A DNA stretch of 21,241 nucleotides. It comes from Ophiothrix spiculata (lineage: Eukaryota > Echinodermata > Ophiuroidea > Amphilepidida > Ophiotrichidae). The position numbers were made by a program, and so were the translations under genes. The notes beneath the pieces are model-generated. The model was not told where the DNA came from, ran no database searches, and was given only the letters and a program-made list of their open reading frames with translations. Shown piece by piece: positions 9,851 to 20,898 of the stretch (position 1 is its first letter; the number at the start of each line of letters is the position of its first letter). The stretch lies in NCBI GenBank assembly GCA_000969725.1, contig JXSR01S007997.1; one strand, written 5' to 3'.

Positions 9851-10871
9851 TTTTAGCTCTTGCAACAACTGGTAACTGAACACTGAACAAATGGTAGGCC
9901 TATTTACAGTAAACCGCATCATGGTACGCGCCTGATAGGAGCAGCTGTAAAGTCTGATCTCAATATTATATTATGTTATTTATCATGGCCTCTATTATCA
10001 TATCTGAATGGTAAATGAGATCTTGGAGTACCCTATTCACTCGTCCAATTCAACTATGGATTTTCTGAATGTATATCACTGTACAGATTGTTTATTTCAT
10101 ACCAGTGTGCCAAAAATGATGTCAAAATAATTTTACAATGCTTAATCTCAGAGTAAGATAATCTATCAAACTCTTGACAGTTGGAGTATTTAATAATTTA
10201 AAGGGTTTGTCAGTCGGAAAATAGTTGAATTGGATGAGTGTATATGGTATTTTGTTTAATCTTGCCATACACATAATTGAAGAAACCAAAGTTCTTAGTA
10301 CGTATTCCTTAGTTTTCATTCCTACCTAGTTCATTACAGAGCATTGTAAACAATATAGATGTTTTCAATATTTAGAATTATATGCCATACTTTGATATTT
10401 GTGACTGTCCAAATGCAGCAATCTTTATTTTTAGATTTGAGAATATATTTCTTCTTGATCTTTGAACATGTTTATCTCAGTTATACATTTCTCACCCTGG
10501 CAACCTTTGATGAACCATAACTTGACTTCTTGAAATCAAGTGAAGCTGATTGAGGTGTCATTTTAATCCTTAAAACATGGTCTTTGCAAAAAAAAATTAA
10601 AGTGAAAATGGCAAGCAGTTGCGCTTTCATTTAAGGCTTGTTTGGAATGAACGGTCACATTTTAATATCATGCAGAAAGTAGCTAAAGGTTACATAAACT
10701 CTGTGTTAAAATACCATTCAGACTGAAAGCTACAGGCTAGATTAAGGAGTTACACTTTAAGCATCAATCAGGTATATAAGAACACACTCTTGTAGGATTT
10801 TATCAGTAAAGTCACGGTATAAGGCTTGTACCAATATAATTATGTTGTCATAACATCAATTATCTTCTACT
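9851..10871. other. Gene-free stretch
   Basis: AT-rich sequence with no gene or repeat structure I can support. The minus-strand frame at 10122-10319 has no recognisable features. Confidence 0.6.
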
Positions 10872-10873
10872 TA

Positions 10874-11067
10874 CCCTGGAAAAAATTGAGTACAATTCTA
10901 GTACAACATTCCTGAGGTGCACATTTGGAACACAATTATAGTACAGTTTTAGTACAAATATAGTACAAATTTGTGTACTATAAATGTACTCAAATTGTAC
11001 TTAAATGATGTTCCAAATGTGCACCTTAGGAATGTTGTACTATTTTTGTACTTGATTTTTACTAGGG
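10874..11067. mobile_element. 194-bp near-perfect hairpin MITE
   Basis: The whole element folds on itself. CCCTGGAAAAAATTGAGTAC at the left matches the reverse complement CCCTAGTAAAAATCAAGTAC at the right. The arms share GTACAACATTCCT and AGGTGCACATTTGGAACA almost perfectly. AGTACA words recur through both arms. The loop is near 10965-10975. TA flanks both ends (10872-10873 and 11068-11069), which fits a TA target. It has no coding capacity. If transcribed it would form a long double-stranded hairpin. Confidence 0.85.
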
Positions 11068-11069
11068 TA

Positions 11070-11887
11070 CTCATGCTCAATGCCATGCTTACAAAGCCTT
11101 AGTTTCTGCTTCAAATCACATGGAATTAAACCTCTTTTGAAGTGGCTGCACATATATATGATGTCCTTTTGACACAGAAGTAGATTTAATATTTTATTTT
11201 ATTTAACAGATTGTATGGAAATGTGTATAGGAGGGAGTCAATGACAAGTTCTTGTAAAAACAAGAGCTGATAGAGCCTTGTTGTTGCTGTTGTTGTAATA
11301 CAAATAGCTGCAGAAAAACTTAGTATGTACTTAACGCAGAAACCTGTGTGTATAATATCAAAAAATGATGCATTTTATTTCTATGCTTTGATCAAAAATT
11401 ATAGAAAGTAATCTACAAGAACAGGTGAAAAACTCCAGATGAAGGGGAAAACATTATTATTTCATTTTATTTTGCGAAAATTTAACAACAATTTAAAATA
11501 ACAGTATCTTTATGTATTATTGAGGAAGGAAACCCTTAATAATATTATTTTTTTTAACAGTTGATCAGTGCTAAATTAATTATGGTATTGAGACCAGCTC
11601 AATTTGTAAGGCCTTCATAGAATTTGTCATAACTTACAAACCAAAGGTCCATATTTCACTGTTTGAAGATGGGATTATGTACAATAAAATAATTCTTTTT
11701 GTTACATGTAGCCCAATTCTCTCAGAAAAAAAATCATAAGAAATCTTGCTTTTTTATTGGCACAGACTGTAATTTGAAACATCATCAATGCTGTGTTATT
11801 GATGTCAAGGCAAGGAGCATATCAGTGAGTAAAGCAACAAAAAATAACTTTTCATTACTAATATGAAATTCCTGATATGTAAACAAA
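11070..11887. other. Gene-free stretch
   Basis: AT-rich sequence. A short GTTGTTGCTGTTGTTGT run near 11281-11297 is the only simple repeat of note. No gene seen. Confidence 0.6.
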
Positions 11888-11889
11888 TA

Positions 11890-12113
11890 TGTGACCTGCT
11901 CCCACGAAACCGATTTGCCCAAATTACAAATGCTGAAATTACAAGCTTTGAAATGATGTATCACTTGTATACATTGCTTAACCTTTTGCCCATAAAAAAA
12001 CAATATTACCCTTGGTAATTCCTTTGTTTCTATTGATTTGTGGTATGTATAGTGGGCTGTAACTCTATAAGTGCTCTTGCGTTTTTGTCCGGGTTTCTTG
12101 GGAGCAGGTCACA
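11890..12113. mobile_element. 224-bp TIR element
   Basis: The ends TGTGACCTGCTCCCACGAAAC and GTTTCTTGGGAGCAGGTCACA are inverted repeats over ~20 bp with one mismatch. TA lies on both sides (11888-11889 and 12114-12115), within a matching ATAT context. The interior is AT-rich with no transposase. The minus frame at 11785-12003 runs across the left boundary and is therefore not a gene. This is a non-autonomous DNA transposon with an apparent TA target; the superfamily is uncertain. Confidence 0.85.
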
Positions 12114-12115
12114 TA

Positions 12116-12541
12116 TGGTAAATTAATTTCCAGGAATGAATATATGGAATTTGAATTCGGTGTCTAGAAAAGAAGTCATGGGTGATATTCAACTTAGATT
12201 ATTAGAAGGATAATTTGCATTCTCATATTGTTATTCCATTGGAAGTTATTATTGTCAGGGATGACCTCTCTGCATACAAACACTCAAGTCTGATTCTTTG
12301 CTGATACCGCCCGCTTGTTTGATTCTCTTCATTGCTTCATAAAAACTTGCCATCAGTAAAAGATGCGCATAAACAATATCGCTTCCACCATTACACATCT
12401 CCGTTGGCTATTAGATAAACATAAACATTCACAGGAATGCACTGTTCATTTCCATGAATTGATTTGTAATGTAAAACAAAATAGCAATGATTAACCGGAG
12501 GCAGTCAGATATACTACAGCTATAGCTATATGTCACAAGCT
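12116..12541. other. Gene-free stretch
   Basis: AT-rich sequence with no supportable gene, RNA or repeat. ACAGCTATAGCTATATGT near 12517 is a small palindromic run. Confidence 0.55.
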
Positions 12542-12748
12542 CTGTGGCTGATTTAAACATTTAGTGATGATCGCTAACCTCCGTTATGTTCGCTAACTCT
12601 AAAAGTGATTGCTAAATTGTTAAAAATACTTGCTATTTAGCGAGTTTTTTATTAGGCCTAATAGTTTTATTCCATTTTTCATTTTTTGGAGTTATCGATC
12701 AAAACGGGGTTAGGGACCATCACTAAACATTGGTGAAATCAGCCCCTG
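12542..12748. mobile_element. 207-bp hAT-like TIR element
   Basis: The left end CTGTGGCTGATTT, followed by TTTAGTGATGATCGCTAACC, matches the reverse complement of the right end: CAGGGGCTGATTT followed by TTTAGTGATGGTCCCTAACC. The inverted repeats span ~40 bp with several mismatches. CAGGGGC-type ends suggest hAT, but the 8-bp flanks (CACAAGCT and GTGTTCAT) do not match, so the boundary or superfamily is unsure. The interior repeats GCTAA/TTAGC words, such as TTCGCTAACTC and TATTTAGCGAG. Confidence 0.7.
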
Positions 12749-13789
12749 GTGTTCATCTTCATTTTTCAGTGTCATTCCTGTACAATAGGAAACTAAAAGG
12801 TCATATTAACAACAATTATTATTTAGCTTTTTTATGTATGTGCTTGTCAATCTTACCAATCACCACATTTGGTTTGAACCTCATTAGGTTCCCTTGATAT
12901 CATTCATTGAATTCTAGTTTTTTTTGCTTACTTTCTTTTTTTAACTTGCTTCCTGATTTGTGTCATTTATAATGGCCCTGTTCTTTGACAATTTGTTGCC
13001 AAAATGCATCAGTTTGTATTCACCTTGTGATCACCCTTGCTTCCTTGACTAGATGCAAAGAAGTCTAGATTATTCAATTCTGTAAGGTAGCAGACTGTGG
13101 AGGAGTTGTCGCAATCACTTAGAACAACTTATTACAATGGTTGAGTAAGATCCAAATCAAAAAAAGATGGGTAGTCCAACATGTTGGTCCCCTTATCTGT
13201 TACCATACACTACCAGGTTTTACATATGAAAACAGTTGAGCCCATAGTTATTATTTGTTAGTGTATCAAGAATTTCCTTCTGTATTTGAAGATGCAAACC
13301 ATTTGTCATCTGGGATATAATAATAAAGTTTTTATTAGTAAATACACAATTATAGAATGTTGGTAGTTTGTGGATTGTGATAACATTAAATGTTTAGTGA
13401 TAAGTAACTATCGTAGCATATCATTTGTTCTAAAATAGAACACCGATGTTTAATGTGCTACTTTAACTCAAGCATTTTTAGATAAGATATGAAAGTATTT
13501 GATAGCTTGACTGGTGGACATTGGATAATTGGCTTGCAGCATTAATTAATCAGCCTACAAACACTGAATATGTGCAAGTATATAGAAAAAATCCTTCAGA
13601 TTGGCTTAGTTGATGTTTGAATTAAGTAATTACCAAAGTGTCGGATAATTATTCAATATCAAGTTACAGATCTATATCTTGATTTTCAAAAAAATTTAAA
13701 TATCAAACTTTGAGGATTTGATATGATTGGATTTTCAAATGTGCAGCCTCTAGATATTGCATATAAACATATTGAGCATTTGTGATGAG
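12749..13789. other. Gene-free stretch before copy B
   Basis: AT-rich sequence with no gene or mobile element I can support. It holds the left flank of copy B. A weak match to the first 13 bases of the window just before 13790 suggests the shared block may extend a little further left. Confidence 0.55.
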
Positions 13790-15842
13790 TATCTAGAGCA
13801 TTCATATTATTGGTTTTATGCTATGTTTACTGCAAGTCAATGTAAACAAGACTATCATCCTTAGTTATTCTCTGATAACATTCATATGACTTGATATGTC
13901 ATCCATATCTTATAACTTTTCATGTTGTTTGTTTATGAGAGCATATCATGCATTCCTAATCAGATTTTAAGCTTTGCTGATTTCATAATATCATTGCTGT
14001 GGGGAAGTTGAAAATCCATTGGAGTGAAGTATATTTACTTAGAAGAGAAATGATAAAATAGAATTGGATTTTCAGCCAAATTGTTTTATAGAACAAGTTG
14101 TTCATTATGGGTAACCTTGATCATTGGTATCTTAGAATGACTGAAGTTTAGCTTAAATTATATTTTTATTATTTATGAAGTATTCATGTTCAATCATTGG
14201 CCAGTCATAAAAAGTTTATTGTTTTAACGTTAATACTTTCCATACAACCTCATTCCCAGAGTCATAGTTAGATCTAATCCAACATGGATTTATCATTGAA
14301 ATAGTTCAATCTATCCATCCCTCTGTGCTGGCTATGAGACTATAATAGTATTACCCTTCTGCCTGCAGCCTCAAGATAACCAGTGCCTCAGGAATGATAA
14401 ATTGTTCTAGTTCATCTCTTGACTGTATAGTATTTGTATAATACATTTGATCATGAGAAAAATCAATTTTGTATGTTAACTTTTAGTTTTGCTTCGGATG
14501 ATTTAATGTCATTTAGGTTTACAAGTCTAAATGACCTTTCAAAAATTATCCCAGACTTGAAAATGTCATCAGCATCAAATGACTTTTTTGTCAGTCTGAA
14601 GAACATTACTAAGTATATCTGAAGTCCCATCACATGAAAGATATACAAAATTTGAAGCATTTCTGATAAGCCTGCTTTGATAAGACAATCTTACTGGCAT
14701 GCATGGTTTGTGTGGGTGTTGTGCTGAAATTCTTTGGTCTTTTATGTAGATCAATATCTACAAATCTGTTCAGTGATCAAAGTTTACTGGATTGTGTGTC
14801 TATAAACAATTATGTGTAAATCTGCATGGCTTTTTAAAAATTGTACTACTGAGTATAATTGATACTTGATCTGTTCAATCAAAATATCAGATATGTGTGT
14901 TGTACTGGTTGTCATATGTTTGTAGGAATCTGGAACTTTTGGCCATTTGTAGAAATAAAATGAAAAAGTACCATTTGGAGGGACACAGAGAAAAGAAATA
15001 TGTAGGAACAATTTTCAGAACAATATGATTTATAGGTCAATATTGGGGTTGATTCTCCTAGAAAAACAAGGAGAACAAATACACCATGTATCAAATGGAA
15101 TAACTTGTATAGTTGGAAAGAGAATTAATATCCTTCCCTGACCATGTTTGTGTTAGAATTTGGTGAATTCTACATACAATCTATGAAATTATCTGTAAAA
15201 TTTGTTTTTAAGTCTACCTGTACAAAACCATGTGTTTTTTATACATAACCATAGTACTCTTTGTAAATTTAAGTGTAGCATAAGAAAGCATTGAATAAGA
15301 AGTTCCGATTGCTTAAAATAAAGACATTTTGACTGTACATCCATCATCATGTATTTAGATACAAGGAACATTCAATATTGAGATGTCAAACTTATCTTAA
15401 AACCTGTTGACAGCGGCAACATTTTTGACATTGTTAGATTAGATGGGAAGTACTCAGGAAGTATATCTGGAGCAAATTTAATAATCTGTCTGCAATTGTT
15501 GAGTTGAAGCTTTAAAATCTTTCTTGACTTCTTTATTCTATTTTGTAACAGATTTGTATTTGTCTGGGTTATTGACCTGATTTTGATTTGAAAAACATAA
15601 ACACTCTTCAGTACAAGTTAAAGAAAATCTGTAAGTAACAATTTCAATCTATCAGACAAGAACAAGAACAACCCAATTTTCAAACTTTCAGTTACTTAGA
15701 TGACAAAACTGTTGTATTGTATTTTGTATAAATTGTATATTATAGGTTTCTTATGAAAATGCTTAATAATTAGGCAATTATTTATTATATATTTAAAACC
15801 TCCTCTTAATCCATTATAGAAAACTCTGCAATTATTGCCATA

Positions 15843-16349
15843 TCAGTTCGGCGGAACTCACAATTCGGATACGTATCCAAATTTGGATACTCCGTATCAA
15901 AATTCTGATACCCGTATCCAAATTTGGATTAAAAACAGCTGAAACGGGATATCAGCTGTAATTAGTATTCAGCCTCGCCGCGCACCATACCGGTATGTAT
16001 AAAAGTCAATAACATTATCATCATTTGTCATATAAATTCTAAGAAAGTTTTGGCCAAATTATTTTGCCTTCTGTGATAAGGAGCTATCAGGACATGTTTC
16101 GAAGCTGTCCCGCTGGAATTGCACAGATGGAAATGACATTTCCACAGATAGATTTATCATAAAAAAGATGTTCTACATGTACTTGCCAGCTTGCGCTATC
16201 GATTTGTTTCCTGCGCTATGACAGGCGTATCAGAATCCGGATACCGCTCCATATCCTAATTCTGATATGGGTATCACAATTTGGATAAAAAATGTACGTG
16301 GGTATCCAAATTCAGATACGTATCCGAATTGTGAGTTCCGCCGAACTGA
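15843..16349. mobile_element. 507-bp long-TIR element, only in copy B
   Basis: Including the TA target, a perfect 37-bp inverted repeat (15841-15877 with 16315-16351) begins TATCAGTTCGGCGGAACTCA. It continues to ~50 bp with two mismatches. TA flanks both ends (15841-15842 and 16350-16351). Copy A at about 2377-2392 lacks the element, giving an approximate empty site. The subterminal DNA is packed with GTATC/GATAC words, including an 18-bp palindrome GTATCCAAATTTGGATAC at 15873-15890 and a near repeat at 15914. No open frame of note. The perfect ends and its absence from A point to recent insertion. Confidence 0.93.
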
Positions 16350-16524
16350 TATACCTTTGGCTCCATGTTGACTACTTGTTTAAGGCACAATCAAATATAA
16401 GATACTAATATTAGTTTTTCTGATACACCAAAGGGTAATATAAAAAATAAAAATGTTTAGTTGTCTACAGTATAGCAAAATTACATATTTTCTCTTCACA
16501 ACTATCTCATGTAAGATGAAACTC

Positions 16525-16838
16525 CAGACCATTATGCTGCTTTCATACTCGTGTAGTTTTGCAGCTTTGTTGCTGCGTGATGTATATTTTTTGCTAAAAC
16601 TTGACGCTTCCGGTTGTTGTAGCGGCAAAGCTACATGTTCCTGAGATAATCGATATTGGCAAAATTTTGCCCCACGACAAGAATTTTTGAGTTGAAATGA
16701 ATTCAACTTTCAGAGCAACATGAAGCAAATTTGAAAAGCGACAAATCTGCAAAACTACAATAGTGTGAAAGGAAGCTAGCGACAGAGCTATAAAGCTGCA
16801 AAACGACAATAAGTATGAAAGCAGCATTACTGTTGGGT
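16525..16838. mobile_element. Foldback MITE-like element, copy B
   Basis: This is the counterpart of 2556-2870, with the same outer ATGCTGCTTTCATAC/GTATGAAAGCAGCAT pairing and the same centre. It has point changes and a small deletion in the second AAGCGGCAAATCTG-like word (here AAGCAAATTTG). Its shared position shows insertion before the duplication. Confidence 0.7.
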
Positions 16839-17840
16839 AAATTTCTTCCAGTTTTAATCAGAATTTTATTCCTATACTTCCAGATGCAGAAGATGATTGT
16901 AATGAAAAACCCATTATCATTATCTACACTCGTATATTAAATATTACTTGACTCTGTGGAAATTGACCTTCACGATAAACATTGAAATTTTATGTTTGGT
17001 ATTAGCAATATTTTGAGTTTTCTTTTCTTTTTTTGGAATCGCATAATTCATTTGTATCGGTTGTATTTGTAGGCCAATATTGGTACCAGGTACTCTTTCA
17101 GGAATGATATTAATTAACACAAACTGCTCAAAGATACCCTTTGAATTTGATGTTCTTAGTGTATTTGCTGTAAGTGTCAGTATAGTAAAGGTTAATTTTG
17201 AAAAAAGAAGAAAAACAAAGGCGTTATATATATGAGTTTGCATGATAAATGCAACAAGGACTATTTGTATATTTCAGTTTGGAAACACAAGATTCTTCTT
17301 TCGGCTAATAATCATCTAGTTATAAGATTAATCCTAATTGATTAAAGGATACAAGCAAATGACAACACAAATTATTTGAATGATTAGATTCTCTATTTGC
17401 GGTGAAATTGAGTTTTGCTTTCTTAAATATCAGAGTTCAGTGGATCCTTAGTGCAGTTTCATTTTAAGAAACAAGATTGCAATTAACATCAGGTTAAATT
17501 TCAGTATTTGTAGGCCAAGAGGTTAAAAAAGATAATTTCAGTCCTGGTACTTATTCTGCATTCTAGATTATAATTTACAGAGAGAAGCTTCAATTTTGTT
17601 GTAAATCATTTGAGTTATGTTATAGTGTTTCTGTCACAATGTTGTCAGTAGGCTTTATTAATACAGTTATTCATAGACTTCAGTATCTTGTTTTTTTCTT
17701 TTTATGAGGTTAAACAATTCATTACAATTAAACATATAAGAAGATGTGGACTTGGTTATACCAATCTTAATGTATGTTTTATGACATCGTTTCCTAAGGG
17801 ACTACGCCCTAATTTTTCAGAATTTTGCTTCAGTAAGGGC

Positions 17841-18828
17841 CAAACTAGAGTCATGGATGAGCTTTCAAACAATAAGTTTATGGTCCCTTGCTTCCATAAA
17901 TTATTCTGGTAATTTGAATACCATTTTACATTTATAGCACTTGAACAAAGGACAAAATCATAAATGACCATAGCATATGTTTAGTATGATGCATTAAGTC
18001 AGTGCCAGTTTAACTCACAGTTTAGTTTGCCCAAGGAATTTAATAGACTTTACTAATCAAGCTAATAGCTTGTTTGTTCTGTCTAGCCATTTCCATGTAT
18101 TAGTGTGTACTTGGCAATTTATTAATACTGATAATATTAAAATATCTTAATTGAAAGAACATGTTTTCAATAATCTTATGGAAGTTGTTAACCCAGATAT
18201 TTCTGATCATTGAAAGCTTGTTGCACAATATAGTTTGAGCAATTAATGGGCAAAATGTGAATGGAGTAGAACATAGATTTGAACAGAAAGACAACTTCTA
18301 AGTCAATTTTAAATATTTATAAATCATTCAAAATGGCTGCTTTGATGGCAAGGATCCTATTCTAATATTTAATGCTTGGGAAGGAATCGGAGGTGTAATT
18401 CCATTCAATAATTTCCAGTCAAATCTTGGATTCAGATCTTCAATTTATATATTTTTTTTATGCTAATAAATTTTTGTGGATAGGTTTTAATGAATATTGC
18501 CAATGAGAATAACTTTCTACAAAACATGCATGATCATCACATTCTGAAATTTATTATCATTGTAATTCACCCATGTCTACATTCATTGCAAACAACCATA
18601 GAGTAAACCAACTTCACAGATCAAATGTGCAATACTATTTGTCTTAACCATTTTTCATACCAAACACTCAATGAGGCAAGATGTTTAATGCCCTATGTAC
18701 ATACGATGATATCACTTCCTTAATTGTGCGTTATTTATCATGCTGTTTGACAATCATAACTAACCCTTTGAGTTTGTCCACGTGCACTGCGAGGACAGAA
18801 TGACCAGTATCTCCACACAGGGCTAAAC
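17841..18828. other. Gene-free stretch after copy B
   Basis: AT-rich sequence unrelated, as far as I can see, to what follows copy A. A lone CAAAATGGCTGC word at about 18329 resembles the foldback subrepeat motif without the rest of the unit. The minus frame at 18100-18294 is not recognisable. Confidence 0.55.
18520..18640 (+). repeat. Diverged direct repeat, left member
   Basis: GCATGATCAT (18528) and AACTTCACAGATCAAA (18610-18625) recur in the same order at 19530 and 19618-19633, with similar spacing (82 and 88 bases). The sequence between is only loosely alike. Confidence 0.4.
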
Positions 18829-18830
18829 TA

Positions 18831-19290
18831 CACTGGCGTTCAAAAGTGTTTGCGCACGCTTAAATACAGGCAAATACCTAATTATTTTATCAAATGAACA
18901 AGACTCTTAAAAAATTCATGTTTTTTTTTATGTGCCATTTAGTATCCAATATGAATTATCCATGTTTCCCCTGATATTCATAACCATACAATTGCTGGTT
19001 TCCTGGACCATATACAAAAACATCACAGACACTTTTCGATATGTACCTATGTAGTTTATTATTCAATGCTCGTAAAGAATATTTTCAGGTTATAAGTTTT
19101 CTAACAAATGTGCAGTTATGTAAAACTCCTTTTTGAATGTGCAAAAGAAAGTATACAGTATGTTTAGCACACTATATTTTCAAATGTGGTGAATGCAATT
19201 CATATTGAGTTCTTTAGATCAATATATGTAAAATATAAAAACCAAAAAAATGACACAAATAATGTTTGCAAATGCTTTTGATTGCCAGTG
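18831..19290. mobile_element. Tc1/mariner-type non-autonomous element, 460 bp
   Basis: The left end CACTGGCGTTCAAAAGTGTT and the reverse complement of the right end, CACTGGCAATCAAAAGCATT, are inverted repeats. TTTGC follows in both. TA flanks both sides (18829-18830 and 19291-19292). CACTGGC-TCAAAAG ends with a TA target are typical of Tc1-like elements. No transposase frame remains. The two ends differ at several positions, suggesting an old insertion. Confidence 0.88.
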
Positions 19291-19292
19291 TA

Positions 19293-19914
19293 TTAGTTGC
19301 AAGGATGATTAATGTTCATTTAGTATTTAATCCGGATCAAAGAAGAAATAGACCTCTCAGAGTGAAGATCACAAGTATCTGGTGTATGTAAAGAGGTAAT
19401 AAATCAGATGGGTATTTATTTAATCTTTCCAAGATTTCAGTTTTAATCACATTTCTCATTCATATTTTCTTTTAAAGGTTTCTCAGAAGTATATCAGTGA
19501 CATAATCTGGGAGAATGTTTTCCCTGAAAGCATGATCATTATATTCTAGTTTTTTAGTTGTCATTATATCTTAGCTCATTCTTGTATTTATCAATTTCAA
19601 ACCATGGTAGAAAAGCTAACTTCACAGATCAAAGGAAACATTGGATTATTATACTGATCTCTCTTCTGTTATTGCAATTTTCATCATTTATCTTCTTTTT
19701 ATCAATTTGTATTTCAAAAATGATATACGCACATGCAACTCAAGATATTCTGTCTGTCATTTTAAACATTCATAAAGAGTTTGCTTGATAAATTATAATC
19801 TGTATCATTTTCAAACAATTTACCTTTCTTTTGATCAGCTACCTCACCAAGGTTTCACTAACGTTGATAATTTGTTGTAAATTTTACCTCAATTTTCCCC
19901 TTGTAGAGCGAACC
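19293..19914. other. Stretch without a supported gene
   Basis: AT-rich sequence holding the right member of a diverged direct repeat (about 19520-19640). A 76-codon plus frame at 19558-19788 includes a hydrophobic run of about 20 residues, but it has no homologue I recognise and no promoter or splice context. I do not call it a gene. Confidence 0.5.
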
Positions 19915-20837
19915 CAGGGTGGTTAAAAAACTCAGAACCCAAGTTCAAGGTCAATTTTCAGGTGGAAATTGTACATGAATCAACTTCAATTTGCAAAGGC
20001 ATCATCCATGATAGGTTGGAAACAATTCCCAAAATTTTGATTTGAATTTGTTGGTTTAAAGATACAATTCAAGATGTAAATCTTGATTCAAAATGGTTTG
20101 TCCACAAGAGCTTAATTTGACTTTTGTCTTCTACGTGTTTACTTTGATTTGTAATGCATTGAACTGTAAACCTGCATTTGTTGCACTGCACTTTGTGTCC
20201 CATTACTGAGTTGCAGGCATTTAAATTAGCTGTCCTAGTCTATTTGTACGTTCTTCACTTTATTCTTGCGACTTAGCAGCACAAAAGAGTCATAATTCCA
20301 ATGTATAAGTAACTAAATCCAGCTAATCAGTTAAAAAGTAGCTAACCGAGGTCAAAAACAAATTAAAAACAAATAAACAAATGATCATATGAGCTGCAGC
20401 ACCATAAACTAAGCCTTCGAACTTCACCATTATGTTGCTATCAAAATAAATAGCTGCAATTGGGGCTCTGTTATCCAAAGTTATGTTCAGGTACATTATT
20501 CAAATTAATTACACTTCCAATAGCTGAACTTGTGTAGTACAACATGAAGAGTAACATGTGTGGTACAAAATACACTGCAAATCGGTCATAGCAGAATAAT
20601 GACAGGAACCGAGAGAAATACAAGAACTGAGTGATACCGCCATGGACAGGCCAATTTTAAGCAAGTTGTACACACGGAACATTATCTTGAGACCTAATAA
20701 GGCAAATTGCATTAAAAATTCAGTGGTGGTTTATATTATACCCCCAATGATGCTTTTATAAACTGTGATTAATTAAGGTACAATTTCAACCTGAAAAGTG
20801 ACTTGAAGTTGGGTTCAAAGTTTTTTGAACCACCCTG
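19915..20837. mobile_element. 923-bp element with long diverged TIRs
   Basis: The left end CAGGGTGGTTAAAAAACTC pairs with the right-end reverse complement CAGGGTGGTTCAAAAAACTT. The match continues through GAACCCAA-TTCAAG, TTTTCAGGT-GAAATTGTAC and AAGGCATCAT/AAAGCATCAT for roughly 90-100 bp. TA follows the right end (20838-20839); the left flank reads CC, so the left TA may be mutated. CAGGGTG ends suggest a Tc1/mariner relative. The 67-codon minus frame at 20509-20712 lies inside but shows no transposase motif. Confidence 0.82.
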
Positions 20838-20898
20838 TATAGGGGTAAGTGACTGACATCTATTTTAATTTATCGAAAATGTACTATTAGTGTTTCTA

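Larger units (their letters stand above)
13790..17840 (+). repeat. Long direct repeat, copy B
   Basis: This is the second copy of the 14-3980 block, in the same orientation and about 13.78 kb downstream. Besides the 507-bp element at 15843-16349 it has small extra pieces relative to A, for example ~17 bases around 14221 and ~10 around 14311. It lacks A's 328-bp element, the 93-bp segment, and a ~14-base GGCCCTGTCCTATA-type piece (A near 2910). Minus frames 1160-1360 in A and 14912-15094 in B share sequence only because the DNA is shared. Confidence 0.95.

Noticed and set aside
11281..11297. GTTGTTGCT microsatellite
   Set aside because: Only a few imperfect units; not notable.
16380..16706. 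108-codon minus frame in copy B
   Set aside because: It spans the foldback element and the A counterpart is a different, shorter frame. The palindrome yields frames on both strands.
20509..20712. 67-codon minus frame inside the 923-bp element, a possible transposase remnant
   Set aside because: No DDE-type or helix-turn-helix pattern is visible and it is too short to judge.
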